Of a DNA stretch of 64,000 nt, positions 35,143-44,000 are shown in pieces. The DNA comes from 62-47 sp044463945 (GTDB lineage: Bacteria; Pseudomonadota; Alphaproteobacteria; Rhizobiales; Xanthobacteraceae): positions 17,255 through 81,254 of the forward strand of contig JBIQLW010000017.1 in assembly GCA_044463945.1 (NCBI GenBank), read 5' to 3'. A program made the position numbers and the translations under genes. Numbering within the stretch: the first letter of the stretch is position 1; the number at the start of each line of letters is the position of its first letter. A model generated the notes under the pieces. The model was not told where the DNA came from and made no database searches. It worked only from the letters and a program-made list of their open reading frames with translations.

Positions 35143-37278
35143 TCAGTGCATCATGAAAACCGGAAAGCGGGTGCGTCTGAGCACCTCGTGAGTCACGCCG
35201 CCGAAAACCCATTCGAAGATCTGGCCGAAGCGGAAGGCACCCATGACGATCGAGTCCGCGCCAACCACCTCGGCCTCGGTGAGAAGGCGCGCCGCGATGT
35301 GCTCGCCGCGCCCGGTGCGGACGTGGCGGACGTCTGCGGTGATGCCGTATCCCCGGAGCGCGCCGACGATCTCGGCACAGTCCTGGTGCGGCGGCGCTTC
35401 ATCCACGGTGACGATGGTGACGCGGTCGGCCTGACTCAGCCACGGCATGGTGTGCATCACCGCCTTGCGGGCCTGCGTGCTGGCCTTCCAGGCGATCAGC
35501 ATATGTTCGCCCAGAGTCGTTGGCAGGGCGTCCCGGGTCGGTACGAACAGGACCGGGCGACCGCTATTGAAGATCGCGGCGTGCAGTGCGTCGGCGGAGT
35601 CGAGGTTCCGGGGCTCGGCGATGACGATCAGCGCGGCGTTCCTCACCTCGGCCAGGAGCGACGTAGCGACGTCTCCGACGTGCTCCATCCACCGCACCTC
35701 GGCGCCGGAGAACGAAAGCCACGTCTCGAACACGCGGCGCGCCTGTGAGAGCCGCGTCCCGGCGGTTCCTTCGGACAGTTCCCGCATCTGTTGCAGGTCG
35801 ATCTCCTCGGCGGCGGCGATCAGCCTGTCGGGATCGACGCAGATATGCAGCGCCGCGAGCGGGAATATTCTTGCCAGCTCTGTGGCGCGATGGGCGACCG
35901 TCAGGTAGCGTAGCGCGGTCGCGGCTTCCTCGATCACAGCAACCACATTCTCGCCGGACGCCTCCGGCCGTGCGGCGGGGCTGGCTGCTTTGCCGGCACC
36001 ACGAGTACGCACGAAGGGCGAGGCATAGACGCTTGCGCCCGCGACCTCGCGTTCGATTGCCAGAAGGCGGTTGTACTTGGCAAGCCGCTCCGACCGGCAA
36101 GGTGCGCCGGCCTTGATCTGTCCGCCGTTCATGGCGACAGCAAAATCCGCAATGAAGGCGTCGTCGGTTTCTCCGGAACGATGCGAGATAATGGTGTTCC
36201 ACCCCGCCTTGCGGCAGAGATCGATGGCGGCAATAGTTTCGCTCACCGTGCCGATCTGGTTGAGCTTGATCAGTACGGCGTTTGTTGTCTTCTCGCGGAT
36301 ACCGCGCGCGATCAGCTTCGGATTGGTGACGTAAAGATCGTCGCCGACGATTTGCAGCAAGGAACCGAGGTCCCGTGTCTGGGCCTGAAACGCGCTCCAG
36401 TCGTGTTCGCCGAAGCCGTCTTCTATGGAGACGATCGGAAAGCGTCGGATCCAGTCGGCATAAAGGGCCTGGAGTTGCGTGCCGGTGAGCCGGCCGGCGC
36501 CGGACTTCGACAGCGCATAGGCGCCGTCGTGCCAGAACGACGAGGCGGCGGGGTCCAGCGCCAGCGCGATCTGCTCGCCGGGAATGAAGCCGGCGCGTTC
36601 GATTGCCGCGACGATGAGCGTGCAGGCGGCTTCGTTGCTGTCAAGATCGGGGGCGAAGCCGCCTTCGTCGCCGACGCCGGTCGCGAGCCCCCTATCGATC
36701 AGAAGGGAGCGTAGCGCGTGATAGGTTTCGGCACCCCAGCGCAGCGCCTCGCGGAACGAGGGCGCGCCGTGCGGGACAATCATGAACTCCTGAAAATCGA
36801 GCGTGTTGGCGGCGTGGCGGCCGCCGTTGATGACGTTCATCATCGGAACGGGAAGGCGATAGGTCGCGCTCGTTGCGAGATAAGCATAGAGCGGCTTGCC
36901 GCTGGCACGGGCGGCGGCGCGCGCCACCGCCATCGAGGTGCCGACAATGGCATTGGCGCCGAGGCGGGATTTGGATCCGGTGCCGTCGGCGTCGATCAAG
37001 AGCCGGTCGATCGCGGCCTGATCGATCGGATCGCGGCCGCGAAGAATGTCGGCGATCTCGGCGAGATTAGCGATGGCCTTGAGAACGCCGCGCCCGTCGT
37101 AGCGCTGCGGGTCCTCGTCGCGCAATTCGTGCGCCTCGCCTTCGCCGGTGGATGCCCCGGAGGGCACGGACGCATGAGCGACGATGCCGTCCTCAAGCCG
37201 AACCTCGACCCGCATCGTCGGGTAACCTCGCGAGTCGAGTATCTCGTCTCCGGTGATCGCGATGATCTTCTGCGCCAT
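35143..37278 (-). CDS. Enolase fused to a C-terminal universal-stress-protein region
   Basis: A 711-residue fusion. Residues 1-420 are a complete enolase (2-phosphoglycerate to phosphoenolpyruvate). The VPSGASTG loop is present, with catalytic Glu164, Glu205, Lys338, His366 and Lys389, and metal ligands Asp242, Glu286 and Asp313. After a linker near 425-445 come about 270 residues of tandem UspA-like sequence ending GADSIVMGAFRFG and GGVTHEVLRRTRFPVFMMH. GGAGGA precedes the ATG. Riboswitch 4 lies upstream. Enolase is a classic fluoride target (fluoride, Mg and phosphate block its site), so this is probably a fluoride-induced extra or modified enolase. The Usp part may sense or bind nucleotide. 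Confidence 0.88.
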   Translation of the reverse strand: MAQKIIAITGDEILDSRGYPTMRVEVRLEDGIVAHASVPSGASTGEGEAHELRDEDPQRYDGRGVLKAIANLAEIADILRGRDPIDQAAIDRLLIDADGTGSKSRLGANAIVGTSMAVARAAARASGKPLYAYLATSATYRLPVPMMNVINGGRHAANTLDFQEFMIVPHGAPSFREALRWGAETYHALRSLLIDRGLATGVGDEGGFAPDLDSNEAACTLIVAAIERAGFIPGEQIALALDPAASSFWHDGAYALSKSGAGRLTGTQLQALYADWIRRFPIVSIEDGFGEHDWSAFQAQTRDLGSLLQIVGDDLYVTNPKLIARGIREKTTNAVLIKLNQIGTVSETIAAIDLCRKAGWNTIISHRSGETDDAFIADFAVAMNGGQIKAGAPCRSERLAKYNRLLAIEREVAGASVYASPFVRTRGAGKAASPAARPEASGENVVAVIEEAATALRYLTVAHRATELARIFPLAALHICVDPDRLIAAAEEIDLQQMRELSEGTAGTRLSQARRVFETWLSFSGAEVRWMEHVGDVATSLLAEVRNAALIVIAEPRNLDSADALHAAIFNSGRPVLFVPTRDALPTTLGEHMLIAWKASTQARKAVMHTMPWLSQADRVTIVTVDEAPPHQDCAEIVGALRGYGITADVRHVRTGRGEHIAARLLTEAEVVGADSIVMGAFRFGQIFEWVFGGVTHEVLRRTRFPVFMMH

Positions 37279-37365
37279 CTCGGTCCTCCATTTTCCTGGT
37301 CGTCGCCAAGGTCGGCGGTACGGCAGACCTTGCAGCGGACCCGTGGATCGGCTGCCGTGGAAGGA

Positions 37366-37387
37366 GGAATGTGGGTCGCAACATTCC
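37366..37387 (-). promoter_or_regulatory. Leader hairpin between riboswitch 4 and the enolase fusion
   Basis: GGAATGT and ACATTCC form a perfect 7-base stem with an 8-base loop, 17 bases after the aptamer. It may be part of the expression platform. No T run follows, so transcription termination is not evident. Confidence 0.4.
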
Positions 37388-37403
37388 TACCGCGGCACTG
37401 TGC

Positions 37404-37451
37404 GCGGCAGGAGTCATCAGCCTTGCGGCGGTTTCGGGGGACTCCATCCCC
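37404..37451 (-). promoter_or_regulatory. Fluoride riboswitch (crcB motif) 4, upstream of enolase fusion
   Basis: The minus strand reads GGGG-ATGGAGTC-CCCC, then GAAACCGCCGCAAGGC, then TGATGACTCCTGCCGC. P1 GGGG/CCCC and the GGAGTC/GACTCC pseudoknot are intact. The leader to the enolase ATG at 37278 is about 125 bases. Confidence 0.92.
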
Positions 37452-37460
37452 ATCACATCA

Positions 37461-37489
37461 AGAATAGGCGCGCCGACTTTTCCAGACAA
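37461..37489 (-). promoter_or_regulatory. Promoter of riboswitch 4 transcript
   Basis: On the minus strand, TTGTCT (37489-37484), a 17-base spacer and TATTCT (37466-37461) lie 9 bases before the aptamer. The promoter sits between the end of the DUF190 gene and the riboswitch, separating the enolase unit from the crcB operon. Confidence 0.6.
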
Positions 37490-37510
37490 GCCGCGCGGGA
37501 AACGCCCGGC

Positions 37511-37855
37511 TCAATGGCGGCTCGTCGGCGTCGTCGTCGCGCCGTAACGACGGGCCGGCCACGACACGATGTGACCGCCGGAGACGATGCCGTGGAGCAG
37601 GCCGAGCGCCGCCTCGACGACCTTCGGCTCGTCGAAAAACTCGACCACCAGCGGCAGATCGACGTTGAGCCGCAGGATATCATCGGCGCGCACCTCGCCG
37701 CTGGCGCCGAATCCGGCGATCCCGCGAAACACCGTGACGCCTTGCACGGCATGGCGCTCCTGAAGCAGCGTGAGGATTTCCTGCATCAACGTCCTGCGCT
37801 TTCCATGATCGGCTTCGCTGAGATAGATGCGCACCATCACGATGTCGTCGGTCAT
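37511..37855 (-). CDS. DUF190 family protein
   Basis: A 114-residue protein resembling DUF190 (PII-like fold): MVRIYLSEADHG, GVTVFRGIAGFGASGEVRADDIL, LPLVVEFFDEPKVVEAAL. Proteins of this family are commonly encoded next to crcB. Here it is the last gene of the riboswitch 5 operon, 12 bases after crcB. By analogy with PII proteins it could regulate the channel, but no biochemical role is established that I know of. Confidence 0.85.
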   Translation of the reverse strand: MTDDIVMVRIYLSEADHGKRRTLMQEILTLLQERHAVQGVTVFRGIAGFGASGEVRADDILRLNVDLPLVVEFFDEPKVVEAALGLLHGIVSGGHIVSWPARRYGATTTPTSRH

Positions 37856-37867
37856 GGATAACTCCCG

Positions 37868-38242
37868 TTACAGGTTCCTGGCGATGTAGGCGCCGCCGAA
37901 CGCGGCGGCGAGGCCGAGGCCGACTGACAGCATCACGTAGAGCGCGGCCTTGAGAGTTTCCCCGGCCTCGGCAAGCAGCAGCGCCTCCATCTCGAAGGTC
38001 GAGAACGTGGTATATCCGCCGATGAACCCGGTGAGGATGCCGGTGCGCATCGCCGGCGGCAGCGTCAGGCGTTCGAGGGTTTCAACGAACAAAAAGCCCA
38101 TGATGAAACTTCCCATGATGTTGATGCTCATGGTGGCGTAGGGGAAGTTGCGGCCGTACACCGCCTGCACCAGGTTGGTCTGCCCGAACCTTGCCCAGCA
38201 CCCGAGCACGCCGAAAAAAGCAATGGCGATGTAAGTCCACAT
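37868..38242 (-). CDS. crcB: Fluoride ion channel CrcB/Fluc
   Basis: A 124-residue four-helix membrane protein of normal length, which acts as an antiparallel dimer letting fluoride leave the cytoplasm. Family marks are GVLGCWARF with Arg18, SINIMGSF with the pore Asn41, and GFIGGYTTFSTFEMEAL, whose Phe80 and Phe83 form the Phe box. It is the seventh gene of the operon led by riboswitch 5, behind a hydrogenase-like complex, and 12 bases before DUF190. Its presence supports reading the nearby RNAs as fluoride sensors. Confidence 0.95.
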   Translation of the reverse strand: MWTYIAIAFFGVLGCWARFGQTNLVQAVYGRNFPYATMSINIMGSFIMGFLFVETLERLTLPPAMRTGILTGFIGGYTTFSTFEMEALLLAEAGETLKAALYVMLSVGLGLAAAFGGAYIARNL

Positions 38243-38264
38243 TCGTCCGTCTTGTCTCCATTGA

Positions 38265-40241
38265 TCAGAATAGCGTCAGCGTCAGAACCAGAACGAGCAA
38301 CAGCCCGATCAGGCTTAGGTAGAAATTCAGGTGCCCGGATTGCAGCAGCCGCAGCTTGCGCGCGATCCCCTGCACGGCGCGCACCGCCGGCTGAAACAGG
38401 GTTGGCCCGAAGATCGGCGCGACGTCGTGCTCGAACACCAACCTGCGGATGAAGTATCCGCCAGCATCGGCATCGCGCTCGGTATCGGCGGTGGGGCGAT
38501 AGACGAAGCTGTAGAAGGTGCGCATGGCGTTGGAGAACGACAGCGTCGTGGTCGAGGCGCGCGCCGGATCGGCTGAGAGGCCGCCGTACCAGACCGGAGC
38601 GCGGCGAACGCGATAGCGATGGCCTGCGACGATCAGAGCGATCGGTAGCAGGGCAAGAAGCGGCATCACGACGATCAACAGACTCGGCGAGATGAAGGCG
38701 AAGGTGGCGCTCAAGGGGACCAGCAGCGGCCCGTCGTGCATCCGCGCGGCGACGGCCGCGCCGGCTTGATCCAAGGCCGCGAGGTCGAGAGCATTGAGCC
38801 ACAGCGGCATCCCGACGCCGAGGGCGAGAACCGAAAGCCCGAGCGCGCCGACCGCGACGGAGAAAGCGCGCCGGATCGGGGCCGGGCGGTGGGCGTCGCG
38901 CGACAGCACGCCGAGGCCGATCACCTTGACGAAGGTCGCGAACGCCACCGCCGCGGTGAGCGCGAGGCCGGCCCCGGTCAAAGCGAGCACGAGGCGGCCG
39001 CTGATGTGCGGCAGGTCGAAGCTCTGAAACACGGTCTGGAACACGAACCATTCGCTGACGAAGCCGGCGGTCGGCGGCATTGCCGCAAGGCTCATGGCCG
39101 CGAGCAGCGCGCCGATGCCGAACAGCCAGTGGCTGCCGGCGCCGCCATAGGCGATCCTGTAGCTGCCGTTGGCCTCGCGGATCGCGTCGGCGGCGAGAAA
39201 CAGCGTGCCTTTCGCCAGCGCGTGGCCGGCGAGGTGCAGAAGCGCCACGGTCGAGGCGAGGCCGGCGAGATGGTCGAGACGATAGGTCCGGAACAGCATC
39301 GCCGCGCCGAGCGCGACGACGGCGATCGCGGCGTTCTCAGCCGATGAGAAGGCGAGCAGCGCGCGCCAGTCGTCCTGCTGGAAGGCATAGAGGATGGTCA
39401 GGATCGCGCTGAAGGTGCCGACCACGACGACGGTCACCGCGAGAGCCGGGAAGCCATCGGCCGTCTCGCGCGGCAGCCAGTTCATCAGCGCGCGGGCCAG
39501 TGCGAAGAAGGCGGCGTTCAGCACGACGCCCGACAGGATGGCGCCGGAGGCGCCGCTGCCCGATCCGTAGGCGCCGGGAAACCATTCGTAGAACGGCAGA
39601 AGGCCGAGCTTGGCGCCGAAGCCCGTGAGCAGCAGCACGCCGACGCCGATCTGCGTGGCTTGCGACAGCGCAGGTGCCTGCGCCGCGAACAGCGACAGCG
39701 ACAGGCTCCCGGCGTGGCGGCCGAGCAGGGCGACGGCGAGAAGGAGTGCGACGGCACCGGCTTCGAGCAGGGCGAGCATGAACAGCACGGTGCGGCCGCG
39801 CGCCAGGTGCAGGTTGTCCGACAGCAGCATGATCGCGCCGCCAAGGCTCATCACCTCCCAGGCGATCAGCAAGGCCGCGCCGTTCTGCAATCCGAATACG
39901 CCGAGCGCGCCGAGCAGACTCAGCGCCGCGCCGAACAGCCAGCCGCGCTGGCCGTCGGCCGAGGGCGAGGCGAATGCGCAGGCGAGGCCGGCGGGCACAA
40001 GGCCGAAGCCCATCAGCCACGAGCCTTGCGGCTCGATCCGGAACGTTACCGTCTCGGCGATCAATTGGCCGGGAAGGGTGACGGCGTGGCTCGCGGCGGG
40101 AAGGCCGGTGATGGCCGCCATGACGCCCGCCGCCGCGCCCAGCGCCAGCGTCAAGCGGCTCAAGGCGAGCGCGCCGCCGAGCCCCAGGATTGCGCCGGCG
40201 GCCCACATCAGCGCGGCAAGGGCGAGAAGATGGTTAGCCAC
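38265..40241 (-). CDS. Hydrogenase-4 component B-like / NuoL-type antiporter subunit
   Basis: A 658-residue multi-spanning membrane protein of the complex I/Mrp antiporter-like family (HyfB, HycC). Features include LPFYEWFPGAYGSGSG, LAFSSAENAAIAVVALG and HLAGHALAKGTLFLAADAI, with the conserved Lys/His residues of the proton channel, then a long C-terminal region. It should carry protons across the membrane in the complex encoded by this operon. Its stop is 22 bases before crcB. Confidence 0.85.
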   Translation of the reverse strand: MANHLLALAALMWAAGAILGLGGALALSRLTLALGAAAGVMAAITGLPAASHAVTLPGQLIAETVTFRIEPQGSWLMGFGLVPAGLACAFASPSADGQRGWLFGAALSLLGALGVFGLQNGAALLIAWEVMSLGGAIMLLSDNLHLARGRTVLFMLALLEAGAVALLLAVALLGRHAGSLSLSLFAAQAPALSQATQIGVGVLLLTGFGAKLGLLPFYEWFPGAYGSGSGASGAILSGVVLNAAFFALARALMNWLPRETADGFPALAVTVVVVGTFSAILTILYAFQQDDWRALLAFSSAENAAIAVVALGAAMLFRTYRLDHLAGLASTVALLHLAGHALAKGTLFLAADAIREANGSYRIAYGGAGSHWLFGIGALLAAMSLAAMPPTAGFVSEWFVFQTVFQSFDLPHISGRLVLALTGAGLALTAAVAFATFVKVIGLGVLSRDAHRPAPIRRAFSVAVGALGLSVLALGVGMPLWLNALDLAALDQAGAAVAARMHDGPLLVPLSATFAFISPSLLIVVMPLLALLPIALIVAGHRYRVRRAPVWYGGLSADPARASTTTLSFSNAMRTFYSFVYRPTADTERDADAGGYFIRRLVFEHDVAPIFGPTLFQPAVRAVQGIARKLRLLQSGHLNFYLSLIGLLLVLVLTLTLF

Positions 40242-41031
40242 CGATCCGCCCTCCGCTGACGCGCTGCGGCGCGCGATCGAGAAACATCAGCAGCGCCTCG
40301 ATGATCGCCGCCGGGTTGGGCGGGCAGCCGGGCAGGTAGACATCGACGGGAAGCACGCCGTCGAGGCCGTTGCCGCAGGCATAGTTGCCGCCGGGGAGCC
40401 CGCCCGAGACGGCGCAGGTACCCACCGCCATCACCCAGCGTGGCTCCGGCATGGCGTCGTAGGCGGCTTTCAGCGGTGCGAGCATCGCGCCGGTGACCGG
40501 GCCGGTGACCAGCAGCAGATCGGCGAAGCGCGGCGAGGGCGTGAAGAAGATGCCGAGCCGGTGCAGGTTGTAGAACGGGTTGTTCAGCGCCTGAAGCTCG
40601 GACTCGCAGCCGTTGCACGAGCCGGCATCGACATGGCGGATATGCAGGCTGCGCCGGAACGCCCTGCGGCCCGGCTCATTGCGGCGGTTGAGATGCGCGA
40701 CAGCGGCGGCGGACCAGATGAGATCGGCGCGCTCGCGCACCCCGAAAGCCCAGTCCCCCGACGGCGTCATCGCCCGGGTCGGGCAAACCTCGGTGCAAAG
40801 CTGGCAGACGATGCAGCGGCCGTAGTCGACCGCGAGTCCGCCGTCGCGCATCGTGATGGCCTGCGTCGGGCAGACCTTCGCGCAATCCTCGCAGCCGTCG
40901 CGGCAGGCATCCGGATCGTAGCGCGGCATTCCGAGCACGCCGTCCTGGCCGTCATCGCTGCCGTCGTGCGGCCAATCGGTGGTTGCTTTGCCGCTCGCCA
41001 GTCCGAACAGGGTCCACAGCGCCATGGGCAA
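40234..41031 (-). CDS. Ferredoxin-NuoB fusion subunit (HyfH/HyfI-like)
   Basis: A 265-residue protein. The N-terminal half holds two 4Fe-4S motifs, CRDGCEDCAKVCP (with one extra residue between the first two Cys) and CIVCQLCTEVCP. The C-terminal half is NuoB/hydrogenase-small-subunit-like, with CNGCE, GTCAVSGG and LPGCPPNP supplying the proximal cluster. In hyf and hyc operons these are usually two proteins. It overlaps the HyfB-like gene and would pass electrons to or from the large subunit. Confidence 0.85.
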   Translation of the reverse strand: MPMALWTLFGLASGKATTDWPHDGSDDGQDGVLGMPRYDPDACRDGCEDCAKVCPTQAITMRDGGLAVDYGRCIVCQLCTEVCPTRAMTPSGDWAFGVRERADLIWSAAAVAHLNRRNEPGRRAFRRSLHIRHVDAGSCNGCESELQALNNPFYNLHRLGIFFTPSPRFADLLLVTGPVTGAMLAPLKAAYDAMPEPRWVMAVGTCAVSGGLPGGNYACGNGLDGVLPVDVYLPGCPPNPAAIIEALLMFLDRAPQRVSGGRIGG

Positions 41032-41034
41032 CTC

Positions 41035-42516
41035 CTATCGATCGCACCCGGCCACGGTGAGGCCGAAGCTCGCTTCGTTGATGGCGTAGTCCATCATGTT
41101 GGTGTCGCGCACCGTGAACGGGAAAGCGCGCCAGTTCGAGAACGAAGGCGACTTGATCTTGACGCGCGCGAGACGGCCGTCGCGGCCGATATGCACGGCA
41201 TAGAACAGCGAGCCGCGCGGACCTTCCGCCCAGCCGAGTCCTTCCGTCGCGGGCGAAGGATGACAGGCGGCGGCGACCGGCCCCGCTTCGAGCAGGAGCA
41301 GGATGCGCTGGCACAGCACGAAGGACGCCTCGACCTCCGCCATGCGGACGCGCTCGCGCGCATAGGCGTCGCCGTCCGCCAGCACGGCGACGGTGAGCGG
41401 CAGGCCGGCATAGCCGGCATAAGGATGATCGCGGCGCAGATCGCGGTCGAGCCCGGAAGCGCGTTCGATGGGGCCGGTCGCGCCCTGATCGAACGCCACA
41501 CGCCGGGGCAGCGGCCCGGTGGTGATCAAACGGTCGAGATGGCTTTCGGAGGCTTCCAGCCGGGCCTCATAAGCGACAAAACGCTCCCGCAGCCGTTCCA
41601 ACTCATCGCTGAGCCAACGGCCCGGATCGATGTCGCGGCGCAGGCCGCCGGGCGCCAGCATTCCGCGCAGGAAACGGCTGCCGGTCAGCCGCGCATTGAG
41701 TTGCTTGGCCTCTTCTTCCAACAGCTTGCCCTGCGCCTCGCCGACCTTGAGAGTGGTGGTGTGGCAGAGGTGGCCGAGATAATGGAGGTGGTTGTAGATG
41801 CGCTCCATTTCCGTGAGCAGAACCCGCAGCGCCTTCGCCCGTGGCGGCACCTCGCAACCGGCGGCGCGCTCGATCGCTTCGCAGTAGGCCAGCGCGTGTG
41901 CCACCGATCCGACCGCCGAAACCCGCTCCGCGATCACCGCACCGTGCCGGCAATCGCTGCCTTTGAAGCACGTCTCCATGCCACGGTGCTTGAAGAACAG
42001 GCGCGGGTGATAATGAAGGATATGCTCGCCAACATAGAGGAAGGTGAACTCGACCGATTCGAACACGTCAGCACGGATCGGACCGAACGGCAGATGCTGC
42101 ACGTCGGCAGCGTCGATAGCCGGCAGGTAAGAACCGTCGCCGCCCGGTGATGCGCCGTTGAGGAAACGGCCATTGCCATCGCCGTTGAGAGACGCATGGG
42201 CGTTGCCGTGAAGAACCAATGGATAGGGCTGCGGATGGCCGGCAAAGGTCAACCCTTGCAGGTCCATCATCTCGCGCTCGTACCATCCGAGCAGCGGTAC
42301 GACCGGCGTCAGACTCGGAAGTTCGCGGTGGCCGCTGACGCTCCACGCCTCGAAGTCGTGTTCGCCGGGGATCGCGCAGACGTAACGGACCTCGATGCGG
42401 TCATCCTCCGCCACCCGCGCATAAGCGAACTGAACGCGCCCACCGCGCCTCCGCAGCGCCTCGGCGCGCGGGATCAACTCGGCAGGCGATAGCGCCGTGA
42501 TGCGGATGCCGGTCAT
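41035..42516 (-). CDS. Hydrogenase-large-subunit-like protein without NiFe ligands (HycE/NuoCD type)
   Basis: A 493-residue NuoC-NuoD fusion. Residues 1-115 are NuoC-like (WYEREMMDLQGLTFAGHPQPYPL). The rest is NuoD/HycE-like, with HILHYHPRLFFKHRGME and VLLTEMERIYNHLHYLGHL. At the first NiFe-ligand site, where hydrogenases have RxCGxC, this protein has RVSAVG (198-203), and the C terminus (FGLTVAGCDR) lacks DPCxxC. It therefore cannot hold a NiFe centre and belongs with energy-converting hydrogenase-related (Ehr-type) complexes. The start overlaps the HyfF-like stop. A longer open frame to 42873 is the extension into that gene. Confidence 0.85.
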   Translation of the reverse strand: MTGIRITALSPAELIPRAEALRRRGGRVQFAYARVAEDDRIEVRYVCAIPGEHDFEAWSVSGHRELPSLTPVVPLLGWYEREMMDLQGLTFAGHPQPYPLVLHGNAHASLNGDGNGRFLNGASPGGDGSYLPAIDAADVQHLPFGPIRADVFESVEFTFLYVGEHILHYHPRLFFKHRGMETCFKGSDCRHGAVIAERVSAVGSVAHALAYCEAIERAAGCEVPPRAKALRVLLTEMERIYNHLHYLGHLCHTTTLKVGEAQGKLLEEEAKQLNARLTGSRFLRGMLAPGGLRRDIDPGRWLSDELERLRERFVAYEARLEASESHLDRLITTGPLPRRVAFDQGATGPIERASGLDRDLRRDHPYAGYAGLPLTVAVLADGDAYARERVRMAEVEASFVLCQRILLLLEAGPVAAACHPSPATEGLGWAEGPRGSLFYAVHIGRDGRLARVKIKSPSFSNWRAFPFTVRDTNMMDYAINEASFGLTVAGCDR

Positions 42517-44000
42517 CGCGTCGCTCCCGCTGCGTTGACGGTATCGAGCGCCCGCGCGATGCCCTGAAAATGCTGCCACAGCGCGTCGGGCCACCACAGG
42601 CCCATCACCAGCAGCGGGACCAGCGCGAGCCATATCGGGGCCAGCCACCAGCGGCTGATCCGCAGTACCTTGCAGGCGTCGACCTCCCCGTCCTCGAAAT
42701 ACATGATGCGGAAATGATTGAGGAAACCGACGAAGATGACGATCAGCAGCAGCGTCATTAGCCCGACAAGGGCATATTGCGCGCCCGACAGTCCGGCGCG
42801 GATGATGGTCAGTTCGCTGAGGAACAGCGCGAATGGCGGTGCGCCGGTGATGGCGACCGCACCGGCCAGCCACAACCCGCCGAACACCGGCATTTGCCGC
42901 ATGATGTGCCTGATGCGGGGAATGCGCTTGGTCTGATAGGCACGCATTACCGCGCCGGCGCCGAAAAACATCGCCGATTTGTTGAGGGAATGATTCAGCA
43001 TGTGATAGAGCGCGCCGGCGACGCCGAGCGGGCCGCCGAAGCCGAAGCCCAGCGCGATCACCCCCATGTGCTCGACGCTGGAATAGGCCATCAGCCGCTT
43101 CACGCTCTTTTGGCGGACGATAAGCAGCGCTGCAACAAGCAGCGAGAACACGCCCAGCCCGAGCAGCGTGCCGCGCGCCAACCGCGAAATGCCGGCGGCG
43201 TCGGCGACCGCGAGATAGCGCACGATGCCAACCATCGCCGTGTTGAGAAGCGCGCCTGACAATAGCGCCGAAACCGGCGCGGGACCCTCGCTGTGCGCGT
43301 CCGGCAGCCAGGTGTGCATCGGCGCGAGGCCGACCTTGGTGCCATAGCCGATCAGCACCAGCAAAAAGGCCAGCGACGCCAGCGCCGGATTAAGTCGTGG
43401 CGCGGCGTCCTGAAGGGTTTTCCACGTCATGTCGTAGCTCGGGCCGAGCACGAAGGTCCCGCTCCAGTAGAACAGCACAGTGCCGAGCAGCGCGAGGCTG
43501 ATGCCGGCCGAAACCACGATGATATACTTCCACGCCGCTTCGATGCTCGCCGCCTCGCGCTCGAAGGCGACGAGAAAGGTGCTGATGAGCGTGGTGAGCT
43601 CGATCGCGATCCAGTAAAGGCCCGCGTTGTTCATCATCGGGCCGACCAGCGTGGAGAGCGCGAAGCCCGCGAACATCGCGTAGAAACGGTGAAGGCGCTT
43701 CTCCTCGCCGAGCATCCGCATGTAGCCGATGGCATAGATCGAGGCGAGCAGGTAGACGATGGCCGCGCACAGAATGGTCCAGGTTCCGAAGCCGTCGATG
43801 ATGACGTAGCCGCCGAGGAAGATGACGTCGCCATCGTGGCGGCTCAGCAGGATTCCGAGGATTGCCGCGAACGAGACGGAGCTCGCCATCAGATTCAGCG
43901 CTTCGGCGGCGCGCGGGTGGCGGATCAGCAGGATGAGGACGATGGCGACGGTGGGCGCAAGCACCAGGGCGAGGGTCAACGATCCGGTCATCGCCGTCAC
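42513..44000 (-). CDS. Hydrogenase-4 component F-like / NuoM-N-type antiporter subunit
   Basis: A 495-residue membrane protein, about 14 segments, of the complex I antiporter family. It shows YWIAIELTTLISTFLVAFERE, YGTKVGLAPMHTWLPDAHSEGPAPVSALLSG and LMAYSSVEHMGVIALG, with the conserved channel residues. It is the second antiporter-like subunit of the operon and overlaps both neighbouring genes by 4 bases. Confidence 0.87.
   Translation of the reverse strand: MTAMTGSLTLALVLAPTVAIVLILLIRHPRAAEALNLMASSVSFAAILGILLSRHDGDVIFLGGYVIIDGFGTWTILCAAIVYLLASIYAIGYMRMLGEEKRLHRFYAMFAGFALSTLVGPMMNNAGLYWIAIELTTLISTFLVAFEREAASIEAAWKYIIVVSAGISLALLGTVLFYWSGTFVLGPSYDMTWKTLQDAAPRLNPALASLAFLLVLIGYGTKVGLAPMHTWLPDAHSEGPAPVSALLSGALLNTAMVGIVRYLAVADAAGISRLARGTLLGLGVFSLLVAALLIVRQKSVKRLMAYSSVEHMGVIALGFGFGGPLGVAGALYHMLNHSLNKSAMFFGAGAVMRAYQTKRIPRIRHIMRQMPVFGGLWLAGAVAITGAPPFALFLSELTIIRAGLSGAQYALVGLMTLLLIVIFVGFLNHFRIMYFEDGEVDACKVLRISRWWLAPIWLALVPLLVMGLWWPDALWQHFQGIARALDTVNAAGATR

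Noticed and set aside
39610..42150. An 846-residue open frame on the plus strand opposite the hyf-like genes
   Set aside because: It is the antisense shadow of motif-bearing genes in high-GC DNA. Its translation is Arg/Ala/Glu-rich with no family motif.
41035..42516. A true NiFe hydrogenase or formate hydrogenlyase large subunit
   Set aside because: Both CxxC ligand motifs are absent (RVSAVG and no DPCxxC), and no hydrogenase maturation or formate dehydrogenase gene lies nearby.
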